This document shows positions 40,706-49,535 of a stretch of DNA of 64,000 nt, piece by piece; position 1 is the first letter of the stretch; each line of letters begins with the position of its first letter. Under the pieces are notes generated by a model that was not told where the DNA came from, did no database searches, and saw only the letters and a list, made by a program, of their open reading frames with translations. Position numbers and translations under genes: made by a program. The DNA is from Chloroflexota bacterium (lineage in GTDB: Bacteria > Chloroflexota > Anaerolineae > Anaerolineales > Villigracilaceae), in NCBI GenBank assembly GCA_016235445.1, contig JACRLB010000047.1, positions 62,001-126,000 of the forward strand. Direction: 5' to 3'.

Positions 40706-41767
40706 TTATGAAGCCGGTGGAATCTCATCCACCTGATGCGACCTTGCCCCGGGCGCATTGCGCGTTCCGAACCAGGTCATCCCCACGCCGCCAATGGCGA
40801 TCAACGTAACCAGGAAGGAGGACAGCCAGCCCACGCAGGGGATCAAACCCACCAGACCCACCACCAGCATCAGCAGAAATGTGCCAAAGCCCGTGGAGAG
40901 GACGGGCGCCCAACTCTGGTTGATGGCTTTGGTGAAGCGGTCGCCAACCTCCTGGCCGAGCGCAACCATGCCAAATAACCACACAGATGGCATTACCAGG
41001 AAAATAACCAGCAGAGACACCGGAAAAAGAATAAGCGTAACCGCCATGATTACCGCCGCAACAGGCACAATGATAATTGCCATCAAGCCGTAGCTTCCTG
41101 CAATGAAAGGCTGGCCTGTCATCGCATCCCCTGCGCGTTCCAATTGCGGTTGCAGGAAGAGCGCCAGCAACATGCCGGCCAGCGCCACAAGCAATGCCTG
41201 TCCAAATTTTCCCGCCACATTCCAAAATGGATTGACGTTTACATCTATTTCAGGCGTGGCAGGCACGCCAGGCACTTGCGGTATATTGGGAACGTTTGGC
41301 GCTTGCGGTACATTGATCGTTGGCGGGGCATTGTTCGTGATATTGCCGGTCACTTCTGCGCCGGGTTCCTTTTCCACGTTTCCGCCAATGGTGGAGATAT
41401 CGCCATTTACAACGGCGGTTTTAGTCAGTAACACCTGCCCTCCAACGATGACAATATCGCCATCGATGGCGCCGGAGATGGTCAGGTTGCCGCCAATCAA
41501 AGCCACATCGCCGTCAACATTTCCAATCAACGAAAGGTTTCCCCCGATCAGGGCAACATCCCCATTTACTTTGGCATCCTCCTCGATGTTTACATTCCCA
41601 CCGAAGACCGCCAGACTGCCGTTTAATTCATCGCCGCTTTCCAGCGTGTAATTTTGCCCGAACAACACAACATCCCCGCCCGGGGTTTGCGCGAACGCCG
41701 CGCTGGTTGGCAAAAATAACAGCGTCAGCAAGAGGATGACGCGAACCAGAATCGTTTTTATCTTCAT
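40706..41767 (-). CDS. Bactofilin-like polymer-forming membrane protein
   Basis: A 353-residue protein with a signal peptide (ILVRVILLLTLLFLPTSAAFA) and a beta-helix of about 100 residues built from NGDVALIGGNLSLIG-type repeats like those of bactofilins (polymer-forming DUF583). A Pro/Asn-rich linker leads to four or five membrane helices in the C-terminal half (LLVALAGMLLALFL ... FLVTLIAIGGVGMTWF). The beta-helix is exported, unlike cytoplasmic bactofilins. It overlaps the anti-sigma gene by 4 bp and has AAGGAG before ATG 41767, so it is probably controlled by the same ECF regulon and acts in envelope maintenance. Confidence 0.8.
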   Translation of the reverse strand: MKIKTILVRVILLLTLLFLPTSAAFAQTPGGDVVLFGQNYTLESGDELNGSLAVFGGNVNIEEDAKVNGDVALIGGNLSLIGNVDGDVALIGGNLTISGAIDGDIVIVGGQVLLTKTAVVNGDISTIGGNVEKEPGAEVTGNITNNAPPTINVPQAPNVPNIPQVPGVPATPEIDVNVNPFWNVAGKFGQALLVALAGMLLALFLQPQLERAGDAMTGQPFIAGSYGLMAIIIVPVAAVIMAVTLILFPVSLLVIFLVMPSVWLFGMVALGQEVGDRFTKAINQSWAPVLSTGFGTFLLMLVVGLVGLIPCVGWLSSFLVTLIAIGGVGMTWFGTRNAPGARSHQVDEIPPAS

Positions 41768-42294
41768 ACAGTTACTCCTTGCGGCTTGTGCGAAAACCGC
41801 CAGATGGATACAACCCAGATTAATCCCAAACCTGCCAGCGTGGAAAGCATCACCATCCATGCATACGGCGGGATGAAGTTCGGCGCCATGCGCGCCAGCA
41901 CCTCTACGATTTCACTAAAAGCCTGCACAGAGGTAAACACAAATAGTAAATAGCCGACAGCCGCCGTGAGCCATTCCACAGGCGCGGAGATGAACGCGTA
42001 CACAACCGGGGCGGTAAACCAACTGAGCAAGGCCGCCCCGCTCACGATCAACACGATCAGTCCCCATAACCTGCGGCGGCGTTCCGCCACTTTTTGCACG
42101 GCGAGTTTCTGTTGAAAGCGCAGAGCGAACCCTGCCGCAGGGGAGATCACTCTCGCAGACCGCAGAGCAAGCCCGGTCTCAGAAAGAGCCGAACAGGTTC
42201 TGCAAGTCCGCAGGTGCGAATCAAGCTCGCGCTTCTCGGCTGTGCTCAAATATTTATCGTCCAACAGCCAGGTTTCAAAAGGCTGGTGATTCAT
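41764..42294 (-). CDS. Anti-sigma factor with zinc-finger N-terminus
   Basis: A 176-residue anti-sigma factor. Its N-terminal ZAS-type segment has HLRTCRTC (H-x3-C-x2-C) for binding the ECF sigma, followed by three membrane helices. ATG 42294 lies 20 bases inside the end of the sigma gene; the overlap and gene order are the usual sigma/anti-sigma pair. The frame is open to 42336, but the family start is MNHQPFETWLLDDKYLS. Confidence 0.88.
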   Translation of the reverse strand: MNHQPFETWLLDDKYLSTAEKRELDSHLRTCRTCSALSETGLALRSARVISPAAGFALRFQQKLAVQKVAERRRRLWGLIVLIVSGAALLSWFTAPVVYAFISAPVEWLTAAVGYLLFVFTSVQAFSEIVEVLARMAPNFIPPYAWMVMLSTLAGLGLIWVVSIWRFSHKPQGVTV

Positions 42295-42883
42295 GATGTC
42301 TCCTTTCCATTTCGGCAAGCAAGTCGTCTTCCTCATCCTGCCACATGCCTGCCAGTTCCCTGCGCGCGCGATGCAGGCGGCTCTTCACCGCGCTCACCGT
42401 CAGCCGCAAAGACTCGGCAATTTCCTTTTCTGAATAATCGTACCAATATCGCATAATGATCGCCGCGCGGTCGGTCGTATCCAAATCCTTGAGCATCGCG
42501 TGGATGCGATCCTGCGTCTGCCCTTTGATCGACTCCGCTTCGGGGTTGGGCGCATGAACATCGGGCACCTCAAAAGAGTTGCCGTCTTCATCCTCCGCGT
42601 CCATCGAGAAAGTCGGGAATTTTCTGCGCCGCAATTTGTCGATGCAATAATGCGCCGCAATCGAAAGGAGCCAGGTGGCAAACGGACGTTTCTGATCGTA
42701 GCGGTGCAGGTGCTGGTAGGCACGCAGGAACGTTTCCTGCGCGGCATCTTCTGCCAGCTCAGGCTCGCCCAACATGCGATAGCACAGGTTGAAAACAGGG
42801 GTCTGATACGTTTCGACGAGCCTGGTAAATGCCTCGTCATCGCCTTGTTGCGCCTGGGCAACCCAGGTTTGCTCTTCGTTCAC
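42275..42883 (-). CDS. ECF sigma-70 family RNA polymerase sigma factor
   Basis: A 202-residue group IV sigma factor. Region 2 is VETYQTPVFNLCYRMLGEPELAEDAAQETFLRAYQHLHRY; region 4 is YWYDYSEKEIAESLRLTVSAVKSRLHRARREL, with a linker rich in acidic residues. Start is GTG 42883, supported by AAGGAG. It should direct transcription of this operon in response to the signal relayed by the anti-sigma factor. Confidence 0.95.
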   Translation of the reverse strand: MNEEQTWVAQAQQGDDEAFTRLVETYQTPVFNLCYRMLGEPELAEDAAQETFLRAYQHLHRYDQKRPFATWLLSIAAHYCIDKLRRRKFPTFSMDAEDEDGNSFEVPDVHAPNPEAESIKGQTQDRIHAMLKDLDTTDRAAIIMRYWYDYSEKEIAESLRLTVSAVKSRLHRARRELAGMWQDEEDDLLAEMERRHHESPAF

Positions 42884-42951
42884 GCTGCTCCTTGATAAAA
42901 CTTTCTACATCTTTTACGCAGGAGATGGGAGAAAGGTTGCACCCCACCCTA

Positions 42952-43001
42952 CCCTCCCCAAATACCCTTCGGACAAACATCCGAAGGGTATTTGGGGAGG
43001 G
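42952..43001. repeat. 22-bp perfect palindrome, CCTCCCC-AAATA family, copy 2
   Basis: CCCTCCCCAAATACCCTTCG and its complement flank a CAAACA loop between the YibE/F stop and the sigma factor start. It shares outer arms with 19111-19156 but the core has changed on both sides together. Confidence 0.85.
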
Positions 43002-43023
43002 TGTCCCGAAGGGACGGGAGGGG

Positions 43024-44202
43024 CTAATGATGATGCCCCTCCCCGCTTCCTTCTGGACCGAGAACCTGCTCCCACCTCCCAAGCGACTCGGCCCTTTGAG
43101 CGAGGAAGATGGCAATGGCCGTGGTGAGCGGCACAGCCGCAATCAACCCCAGCGAGCCGACCAACGTTCGCACGATCTCCTCGGCGATAAAAGAAAAATT
43201 TACAAGATAGCCATAATCTCCGCGCCCAAGCGAAAACATCAACAGCATCGGCAGGGATGCCCCAGCGTATGCCAAAACCAGCGTGTTGACCGTGGCCGCC
43301 ACATGGTCCTGCCCGATGCGCATGGCCGAGTTGTACAGCCCGCGAAAGCCGAGGGATGGGTTCGCATGGTTAAGCTCGAACACCGCCGAGGCCTGGGTCG
43401 TCACGAGATCATCCAACACTCCGAGGGCGCCAATGATCATTCCGCCGAGCAGTAGTCCGCGCAGGTTGATCGGGGTTTCCATCAACTGCATTAAGAAAAT
43501 CACGTTTTCATTGCCTGTGCCGTTCAACTTTGCGAAGACCACGAACAACCCTGAAAGCGCGCCTGTCAACAACAAGACCAACGCCATGCTGATGACCGCC
43601 GCGTGTGTTTTCAACGTCCAGCCGTAGGTGAGGTAGAGTGAGACCGCCAACAGAATGATCGAGCCGATGATGCTCACCCGCAGCGGGTCTTCGCCAACCA
43701 GAATGTGCGGGATGATGTAACCGATGATGATGTACAAACTAAAAGCCATGCTCAACAACGCACGGATGCCCTTCCAACTGCTGATGAGGATGATGGCAAT
43801 CGCAAAGATGCCCGTCAGCCAAAGGATCGGCGTGGTGCGGACGTAATCCACAAAATAGGCATTGACCACGTTCTGCGGCGTCTTGCTGATGGAGACCATG
43901 ATCTTATCGCCCGCCTCCAGCAAATAATCATCCGAGCGGATCTGCCGCCTGCCATAATCAATTTCCATTGGGATGCCCGCATACTCGCCTTCCAAAATAT
44001 TCACGCGCGCAATTTGGTAGGTTTGCAAATTTCCGCCCAGGTCAATTTTGCCTTCCTCGATAATTTGCACCACCTCCGCACGGACGGTGTCTGCGCCATA
44101 GGTGGAAAATCCATCTCCTGGAAGTTGTACTTTGGAAAACCCCGCATACACCATTGCCGCAACGAGCAATAGAAAAGGAAAGAGCCATGATTTTGTTTTC
44201 AT
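43024..44202 (-). CDS. YibE/F family membrane protein
   Basis: A 392-residue YibE/F protein: one N-terminal helix, an exported domain (VEIIEEG-like, GIPMEIDYGRRQIRSDDYLLEAGDKIMVSI) and about seven helices with LLGGMIIGALGVLDDLVTTQASAV, the family signature, and IGQDHVAATVNTLVLAYAGASLPMLL. The function is not established. C-terminal GEGHHH could bind metal. ATG 44202 is chosen because it begins a signal-anchor (KTKSWLFPFLLLVAAMVYAGF); an upstream in-frame extension to 44286 is unlikely. Confidence 0.9.
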   Translation of the reverse strand: MKTKSWLFPFLLLVAAMVYAGFSKVQLPGDGFSTYGADTVRAEVVQIIEEGKIDLGGNLQTYQIARVNILEGEYAGIPMEIDYGRRQIRSDDYLLEAGDKIMVSISKTPQNVVNAYFVDYVRTTPILWLTGIFAIAIILISSWKGIRALLSMAFSLYIIIGYIIPHILVGEDPLRVSIIGSIILLAVSLYLTYGWTLKTHAAVISMALVLLLTGALSGLFVVFAKLNGTGNENVIFLMQLMETPINLRGLLLGGMIIGALGVLDDLVTTQASAVFELNHANPSLGFRGLYNSAMRIGQDHVAATVNTLVLAYAGASLPMLLMFSLGRGDYGYLVNFSFIAEEIVRTLVGSLGLIAAVPLTTAIAIFLAQRAESLGRWEQVLGPEGSGEGHHH

Positions 44203-44209
44203 GGCTCTG

Positions 44210-44215
44210 ATTATA
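44210..44215 (-). promoter_or_regulatory. -10 box TATAAT, leaderless start of YibE/F gene
   Basis: TATAAT ends 7 bases before ATG 44202 with no Shine-Dalgarno between, as for the kinase gene at 29576. Confidence 0.45.
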
Positions 44216-44311
44216 ACTTCTTGACCTTGAACAGCGGACAACAGACGATGGTGTTGCGGATAAAAATTCATTCGCGTAAGTCCCACTAAAAAGCGAACCC
44301 CCCCATGTCAG

Positions 44312-45655
44312 TTACCACACCCGTTCCAAATTTTCATTCCCCCCCACCTTGCGGCCCACCTTCGCCATATCCATCCACTCGCCATGGACTTTCACGCGCA
44401 CCACGTCGGCAGTGAAGTCTGTTGTTGTGCCGTTGCCGTTGCTGAACAGATACGAACCGACTGCATAAATATCGGCGGGGACTCCCAGCTTTTCGAACTT
44501 GCGGATTTTTTCTGGATTAAACCCGCCAGAGACAACGATCTTCACACTGCGACAAAATTCCCGCGCCGCTTCCTTCCACGCTTCGGGCAGGCTCCAACGT
44601 TCCCAGGCAGTATCCAACCCCATGCGCACGTTGAACACCAGCCGCGGATTCACGCCGAGGTCCAGGGCAGGCTCACCCAACGGCTGTACTGACACATCGC
44701 GCAGGCTTCCGCTTGTATCCAGACGAATGCCGTAGAGTTTATATTTCCCGGCCTCCTCTTGATCCCCCGCATCCATCAACTCGCGGTACTTCGCAAACAT
44801 CGCATCCAGCGCCCGCAGAGAATCGCGCACCGAATCATTGTTGAAATCCACCAGCGCAATGCGTGGAATTCTGGCGGGCAAAATATGCGAGAACTGCATC
44901 ATCGCCTCCGCTGTGTCGCCGAGGAAAGATGCAATCGCGGCATGGGCAACCGTCCCCCCGCCCGCGCCGCCCCACCAATCCCCCTGCGCATCCGTCGAGA
45001 CAAACGCTCCCAATTCCTGCGCGTGATCTTTGTTGAATCTTTGCAGGGCAATGTTGTAGGCGTAGCCATCCGCGGCCTGCACTTCATGCACATCGAAACG
45101 CGCAGGGAAAAACAGCACAGGCTTGCCTCGTGAAGCCACCAGCGTTTCATACACATTCGTCGCCACACGGCTGGAGCGGGTGAGGATGCCAAGTGTGGGA
45201 GTTTCGAGCAATGCAAAATCGCGGTAGCGCCCGCGCGCTTTGATGACGGGTTGAATCTTCATCGGGTCGCCGTCATATTTGACAATGCTTCCATCCTGCA
45301 CTGCCCACACCTCGAGCTTGTCGGACGTATCGATAAACGTATCGCCCTCGAAATAGCCCGTGCAATGCCTCAGCATCGCCAGCGACTTATCCACACCGAC
45401 CACAGTGGTCTTGCCCATGCGGCGCGTGAACCACTGCATCTCCACTTCGATATCGCCCACCGCAATTTGCTCCGCCGAAACGCCATCAGGCAGGTTGTGA
45501 AACTGGCCTGCATAGCTGTACCCTTCCTTTGAAAGCGCCGTCAACATGCGGTTGATGTTCTCGAAATATTTATCCGAATACCAGCCGCGGCGCATTCGTT
45601 CAATGTCTAATTTAAAAGTTTCGTTCGTCAGTCTTTTACCGTCAAAGATGGACAT
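44312..45655 (-). CDS. Nicotinate phosphoribosyltransferase
   Basis: A 447-residue type II phosphoribosyltransferase of the nicotinate/nicotinamide family. Features include SIFDGKRLTNETFKLDIERMRRGWYSDKYF at the start, the fold's FDVHEVQAADGYAYN, VVSGGFNPEKIRKFEKLGVPADIYAVGSYL (phosphate binding) and DFTADVVRVKVHGEW. It makes nicotinate mononucleotide from nicotinate and PRPP. Next to it is a nicotinamidase-like gene, so together they form the deamidating NAD salvage route. Confidence 0.88.
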   Translation of the reverse strand: MSIFDGKRLTNETFKLDIERMRRGWYSDKYFENINRMLTALSKEGYSYAGQFHNLPDGVSAEQIAVGDIEVEMQWFTRRMGKTTVVGVDKSLAMLRHCTGYFEGDTFIDTSDKLEVWAVQDGSIVKYDGDPMKIQPVIKARGRYRDFALLETPTLGILTRSSRVATNVYETLVASRGKPVLFFPARFDVHEVQAADGYAYNIALQRFNKDHAQELGAFVSTDAQGDWWGGAGGGTVAHAAIASFLGDTAEAMMQFSHILPARIPRIALVDFNNDSVRDSLRALDAMFAKYRELMDAGDQEEAGKYKLYGIRLDTSGSLRDVSVQPLGEPALDLGVNPRLVFNVRMGLDTAWERWSLPEAWKEAAREFCRSVKIVVSGGFNPEKIRKFEKLGVPADIYAVGSYLFSNGNGTTTDFTADVVRVKVHGEWMDMAKVGRKVGGNENLERVW

Positions 45656-45663
45656 GGGCTACC

Positions 45664-45722
45664 TTGTTTACATGTTTACGTGTTTACATGTATACAAGTA
45701 CACAGGTAAACACGTAGACAGA
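45664..45722. repeat. GTTTACATGTTTACGTG tandem repeat
   Basis: About six degenerate 8-9 bp units of GTTTACATG / GTAAACACGTAGACAG in mixed orientation between the two NAD salvage genes. A shorter relative lies at 33269-33300. Confidence 0.7.
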
Positions 45723-45725
45723 GTA

Positions 45726-46730
45726 TCAAATTTCATCTGTGGATTGAACGATCTGCATCCCCGCCCCCGCAAAGCGGACGTACGCTTCATTCGCCGCCTC
45801 GGTATGGTCCACCACCCCAGGCACCACCACCGCTGATGAACAGTCTTCGAGCAGGTACACCTTCTTCGCAAGGTCTGGGTCGGCGGCATTAATATCTTCG
45901 AGCAGATCAGAGATCGTCCACGCAACGCAGTGACTCTTCGCCTGCCCCGCAATGTACAGCCGATCCACCTCTTGCAATTGCTGGATGAATTTCGGGTTGC
46001 GCGCGCCGAGCATCTCGTCCATGGGGCCTGTCAACACCTCGGGGCCGATGACGGAATAATTTTCGGTAAACGGTTTGTCGCCCTTGATTTCAAATTCAGG
46101 CTGGGCGAGCCGCGCAATGGAATGAAAGAAAATGGCTTCCTCCAAAGCTGGCACAAGCGCGTGACCAATGCCGCCGAGCATGGCATGATACGGCCAGATG
46201 GTGAGCGCGTATTTGCCTTTCTTTTCCAACGCTTCGGCGTAATGGATCATCATCTGCTGGCCGTAGGCGGGGGCAATGCCAAAGCGCGGGGCGAGGGCGG
46301 GGTTGAAGGTCCATTTATTTTCGCGCAGGTCTGCGACATGAATGTCTGTGTATGGGGCTGGGTGATTGCCGTCCGCATCCACGAAGAAGATCGGGTGGAA
46401 TATTTGCTGTGCCATGTGCGTATCCATGGTGGCGGTGATGTGGGTGAGACTGCCGAGGTTGCGGTAGATGAATTCGCACAGGCGGGTGTTGTCGTCCACG
46501 GCTCCGCGTCCACTGCGGCCAGAGACGAATAATTCAAAGTTGGGGATGCAGAAGGTATTTTGCGCGTCGATCACTAAAAGGGAGATTCTGTCTTTCGAAA
46601 CAGAAGCAGGCGTCAGGTTGTGTTGAAGCGCGTATTCGCGGGCTTGTTCGGCACGGCTGGCATAATCCACTTTCCAGATTTCGCCGACGCGGGCCGAGTC
46701 AAAAAAAGAGGGGATGGGAAGTTTGTTCAT
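45726..46730 (-). CDS. Isochorismatase-fold hydrolase, nicotinamidase-like
   Basis: A 334-residue isochorismatase-fold protein, about 120 residues longer than PncA. Catalytic features visible are Asp in ISLLVIDAQNTFC and Cys in AGQAKSHCVAWTISDLLED; the third residue (Lys) is plausibly in LRENKWTFNPAL. Metal-binding region is MDTHMAQQIFHPIFF. Together with the phosphoribosyltransferase downstream, nicotinamide deamidation is the likely activity. The frame is open to 46784, but ATG 46730 (MNKLPIPSFFDSARVG) is the natural start. Confidence 0.85.
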   Translation of the reverse strand: MNKLPIPSFFDSARVGEIWKVDYASRAEQAREYALQHNLTPASVSKDRISLLVIDAQNTFCIPNFELFVSGRSGRGAVDDNTRLCEFIYRNLGSLTHITATMDTHMAQQIFHPIFFVDADGNHPAPYTDIHVADLRENKWTFNPALAPRFGIAPAYGQQMMIHYAEALEKKGKYALTIWPYHAMLGGIGHALVPALEEAIFFHSIARLAQPEFEIKGDKPFTENYSVIGPEVLTGPMDEMLGARNPKFIQQLQEVDRLYIAGQAKSHCVAWTISDLLEDINAADPDLAKKVYLLEDCSSAVVVPGVVDHTEAANEAYVRFAGAGMQIVQSTDEI

Positions 46731-46764
46731 AATCCAAGTATACCTTTGCGGGCGTTTTGTAACG

Positions 46765-46806
46765 AAAAAGAGGCTCCGAATCACATTGAACTCGAGGCCT
46801 CTTTTT
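46765..46806 (-). terminator. Intrinsic terminator overlapping the stop of the 46806 gene
   Basis: AAAAAGAGGC / GCCTCTTTTT pair across a 22-base loop; the T-run is on the minus strand. Confidence 0.6.
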
Positions 46807-47234
46807 TATAACGATTCAATTGCGCTGGTCTGGGGTTCCTGTTTCTTTCCCCGTAAAAAGAAGAGTGGAACGATGATGGCGGCCAATGCGCCTGGGATGC
46901 AAAGCGGTAAAAAGCAGGCGAGGTAAAAACCAGCCAATGCGTAGCCGATGGAGGCAAGTGAAATGTCTGTGCGGGTTCCATCCGCTGTGAGGCATTCGAC
47001 GACAAAGCTGTATTCGCCGGGGCGGTTGTAGGATGCCCGGTATTGTTCATATTCCACTGTGCCGTTTGGGCAGGTGAGCGGGGCAACGTATTGAAATGTT
47101 TTTTCGGGCGCGGAGGCCATGGTGACGCCGCCGATGGCGCCGAAGGAAATCAGCGCGATGAAGGAGGATGCGGCGCAGACGATGACAAGACCAATGACTT
47201 GACCAATTACAACACCAGTAAGACGGTTCTTCAT
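46806..47234 (-). CDS. Two-helix membrane protein, unknown function
   Basis: A 142-residue protein with a glycine-rich N-terminal helix (VVIGQVIGLVIVCAASSFIALISFGAIGG), an exported loop of about 60 residues containing one Cys pair (LTCPNG, VECLTADG) and a C-terminal helix pair (LAGFYLACFLPLCIPGALAAIIVPLFFL). No family recognised. AAGGAG before ATG 47234. A short basic tail lies in the cytoplasm. Confidence 0.7.
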   Translation of the reverse strand: MKNRLTGVVIGQVIGLVIVCAASSFIALISFGAIGGVTMASAPEKTFQYVAPLTCPNGTVEYEQYRASYNRPGEYSFVVECLTADGTRTDISLASIGYALAGFYLACFLPLCIPGALAAIIVPLFFLRGKKQEPQTSAIESL

Positions 47235-47279
47235 TTCTACTCCTTTTATTATTAATTCACCTTACGCGGTTTCTCTCCC

Positions 47280-47350
47280 TCATTCCCAACCCTTCCCCCG
47301 AAGGGGAAGGGAGTCCCCTCTCCTTCGGGAGAGGGCTAGGGTGAGGGAGC
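47280..47350. repeat. CCCTCTCC/GGAGAGGG palindrome with CCCTAACCC-type arms
   Basis: Left: CTTCCCCCGAAGGGGAAGG; right: CCCCTCTCCTTCGGGAGAGGGC followed by TAGGGTGAGGGAG. Two adjacent hairpins of the family at 2586, 20036 and 62470. The DnaC-like gene ends 13 bp further on. Confidence 0.75.
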
Positions 47351-47363
47351 GTAATGAGTTGCG

Positions 47364-48851
47364 CTACTTCTTTTTATGCGCCGCCGACTTGCCGCCCTTC
47401 ATCACGCGGCGGTAGGGCGGCATGTTGATTGGCAGTACCTGGCATTTCGTTGGGTCGAGCAGTTTGTTCCACAAATTTGGGTAGCTGAGCGCAAACTCAT
47501 CCGAGCGCAATGTGGAAGTTAAGACGGTGGGCAAATGCGCGTTGTAGCGGTAATTCAAAACGCTGTACAACTTGTCCTCGGCCCAAACGGAGCTTGCGCC
47601 ACTGCCCTTCAAATCATCCAAAATCAATAATGGCGTGGTGCGGATTTCATGGAAGCGCCTGTCAAACGAAACATCCGAATTTGGGCGGAAGGTCTGGCGC
47701 AGGTAATCGAGCAATGCGGTCACTTCCACGAGCAGGGCCTGCCCGCCCAGACCGATGCGATAATTGCCAATTGCGGCGGCGAGATGGGTTTTCCCGCAAA
47801 AGGATTGTCCTAAAAAGACGAGCCAGCCGTTGGGTTCTTCTGAAAAACCCGCCGCCGCGCTGAAGGCATCATGCAGGGTTTTCACATCCTCTTTTGTAAC
47901 CTTGATGCGCGTGATTTCTTTGTCTTTGTATTTGTTCCCAAACTTATCAGATTTTTCCGTGGTGGTTGTGGTGACCGCCTCGTGCCCGATCTCATCCTCG
48001 CGCATTTGGAATGTCTTGAACGTCATTGCTTTCATCTCAGGCAGGGAGAGCATCGAGATGCCGGGGTTGCTGGTCTCTTCGGGGCGGCGATAATCGGGCG
48101 CGGCGATCATCAGGTGATTTACGAATTCTTCATCCTGCAAACGCGAACGGATGCGGCCTTCGATTTCATCCAGCATCAAGTTGGTGGTGATGACTGTATT
48201 AAGTTTGTTGATGTACCGATAATTGATGATCTGAAATAATTTTTCCTGCGCCCAGGCGGTGGCATTCTGTGTTCCGAAATCATCCAAAATCAACAACTCT
48301 GCATTGCGGATCTCTTCAAAGCGCTGTTCAAACGTGGTCTCAGGGTCGGCATACGCAAAGCGCAGTGAATCGAGCAGGTCTGGCACGGTGATGAATAAAG
48401 TGGGCAAACCGTTGTTCACTGCAAAATTTGCAATCGCCGCCGCAAGGTGAGTCTTGCCACAGCCGTACCCGCCTTCGAGCAAGAGCCAGCCTTTGGGGTT
48501 GCGTGCAAAGTCCCCGCAAATTTCAAACGCCCTATGCAAATTCTCGCGATCCTGCGCCGACATGAATTTTGCGCGTTCATTTCCAGAGGCATTAAAGTTT
48601 TCAAAAGTCAAATGACTCAAACGATTCAAATTACTCATCGCGAACAAACGCGCGCGCGCAGATTCAGCCACATCCTTTGCGCGGCAGACGCACGATTCCA
48701 ACTTGCCGAACTTCTCATGCCCCAACGGCACATCGTAGCGCACATAGCCAACTCCGCCGCAATGCGGGCAGTTTGGGTCGCCGAGAGTCTTCACAAGGTT
48801 ACTCTCGGTTGAGGAATTCGGAGAACTCGCTGTCGGTGTATCGTTTTGCAT
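47364..48851 (-). CDS. Tandem DnaC/DnaI-like AAA+ helicase-loader ATPase
   Basis: A protein of about 495 residues with two DnaC/IstB-type ATPase modules. An N-terminal zinc-binding segment (CPHCGGVGYVRYDV...CVCRAKD) leads to module 1 with Walker A GGYGCGKTHLAAAIA and Walker B LLILDDFG, ending with GRIRSRLQDEEF (sensor/Arg-finger region). Module 2 repeats this: GQSFCGKTHLAAAIG and LLILDDLKG, but no Arg-rich motif is evident in the matching FALSYPNLWNKLL. It should load DnaB; the start is uncertain (48851 here; 48884 and a GTG near 48792 are alternatives). It overlaps the DnaD-like gene by 53 bp. Confidence 0.88.
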   Translation of the reverse strand: MQNDTPTASSPNSSTESNLVKTLGDPNCPHCGGVGYVRYDVPLGHEKFGKLESCVCRAKDVAESARARLFAMSNLNRLSHLTFENFNASGNERAKFMSAQDRENLHRAFEICGDFARNPKGWLLLEGGYGCGKTHLAAAIANFAVNNGLPTLFITVPDLLDSLRFAYADPETTFEQRFEEIRNAELLILDDFGTQNATAWAQEKLFQIINYRYINKLNTVITTNLMLDEIEGRIRSRLQDEEFVNHLMIAAPDYRRPEETSNPGISMLSLPEMKAMTFKTFQMREDEIGHEAVTTTTTEKSDKFGNKYKDKEITRIKVTKEDVKTLHDAFSAAAGFSEEPNGWLVFLGQSFCGKTHLAAAIGNYRIGLGGQALLVEVTALLDYLRQTFRPNSDVSFDRRFHEIRTTPLLILDDLKGSGASSVWAEDKLYSVLNYRYNAHLPTVLTSTLRSDEFALSYPNLWNKLLDPTKCQVLPINMPPYRRVMKGGKSAAHKKK

Positions 48852-49461
48852 CTTTGACAGTGTCCGCTCGATCTTTTCTTTCATCTTTCCCATTTTCCTT
48901 CCAGCGCGCCAGGATCGCTTCCACATATTTCCAATTGCGAATGTTGCGGCTCACCGCAATTTCAAACGCCTCTTCAAACCACGCGCTCGGATAATTCTTC
49001 TCCGCTTCCTTCAACATGTCCGACAATAAAGGCGTAAGCGCGCCAATGTTTTCTTCGTACAATTTAAACACATTTGATTTTCGCGAAGCGAAAGGCGCAG
49101 ACATGATCCGCCCAACCTCGCGCCATTGACCTTTTGAAAAAGCCTCCGCCGCGAGACGTCCGCGCGGCGAGTTGAGGAAATAAAAAACGCTCGCCTCATA
49201 CGACGCTTTGAGCAGGGTTCCCCTCTCAAGGCATTCGCCCAGCCCGCGCTGAATCTCATCGAGACTCAACCCAAGCGACTCAGTCTCGAAGTCCGTTTCA
49301 CACAACGCCCGAAAATTCCCCTCGATATGCTCGATCCGCCAGATGGCATACAGAGTCACCTTCAACTCCGCAACGTCCTCGATCTCATTCATCATGCGGA
49401 TGAACGAATCAGGAACCTGCGTAAATGTTTCAGAGGAGGTAAAGCCGTTGAAGTTGGACAT
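48799..49461 (-). CDS. DnaD-like primosomal protein
   Basis: A 220-residue DnaD/DnaB_2 domain protein. N-terminal winged helix (FTQVPDSFIRMMNEIEDVAELKVTLYAIWRIEHIEG) and C-terminal DnaD domain (SNVFKLYEENIGALTPLLSDMLKEAEKNYP, NIRNWKYVEAILARWKENGKDE) are clear. In Gram-positives it helps open DNA at the origin and loads the helicase with DnaI. Order here is DnaD, DnaC-like, DnaB, a complete helicase-loading set. Confidence 0.92.
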   Translation of the reverse strand: MSNFNGFTSSETFTQVPDSFIRMMNEIEDVAELKVTLYAIWRIEHIEGNFRALCETDFETESLGLSLDEIQRGLGECLERGTLLKASYEASVFYFLNSPRGRLAAEAFSKGQWREVGRIMSAPFASRKSNVFKLYEENIGALTPLLSDMLKEAEKNYPSAWFEEAFEIAVSRNIRNWKYVEAILARWKENGKDERKDRADTVKDAKRYTDSEFSEFLNRE

Positions 49462-49535
49462 ACTTTTTTAGATGTCATTTGAAAAAGGATGGAAGTTTTA
49501 TTCATCCTTCACAATTCATCCTTCATCCTTATCTT

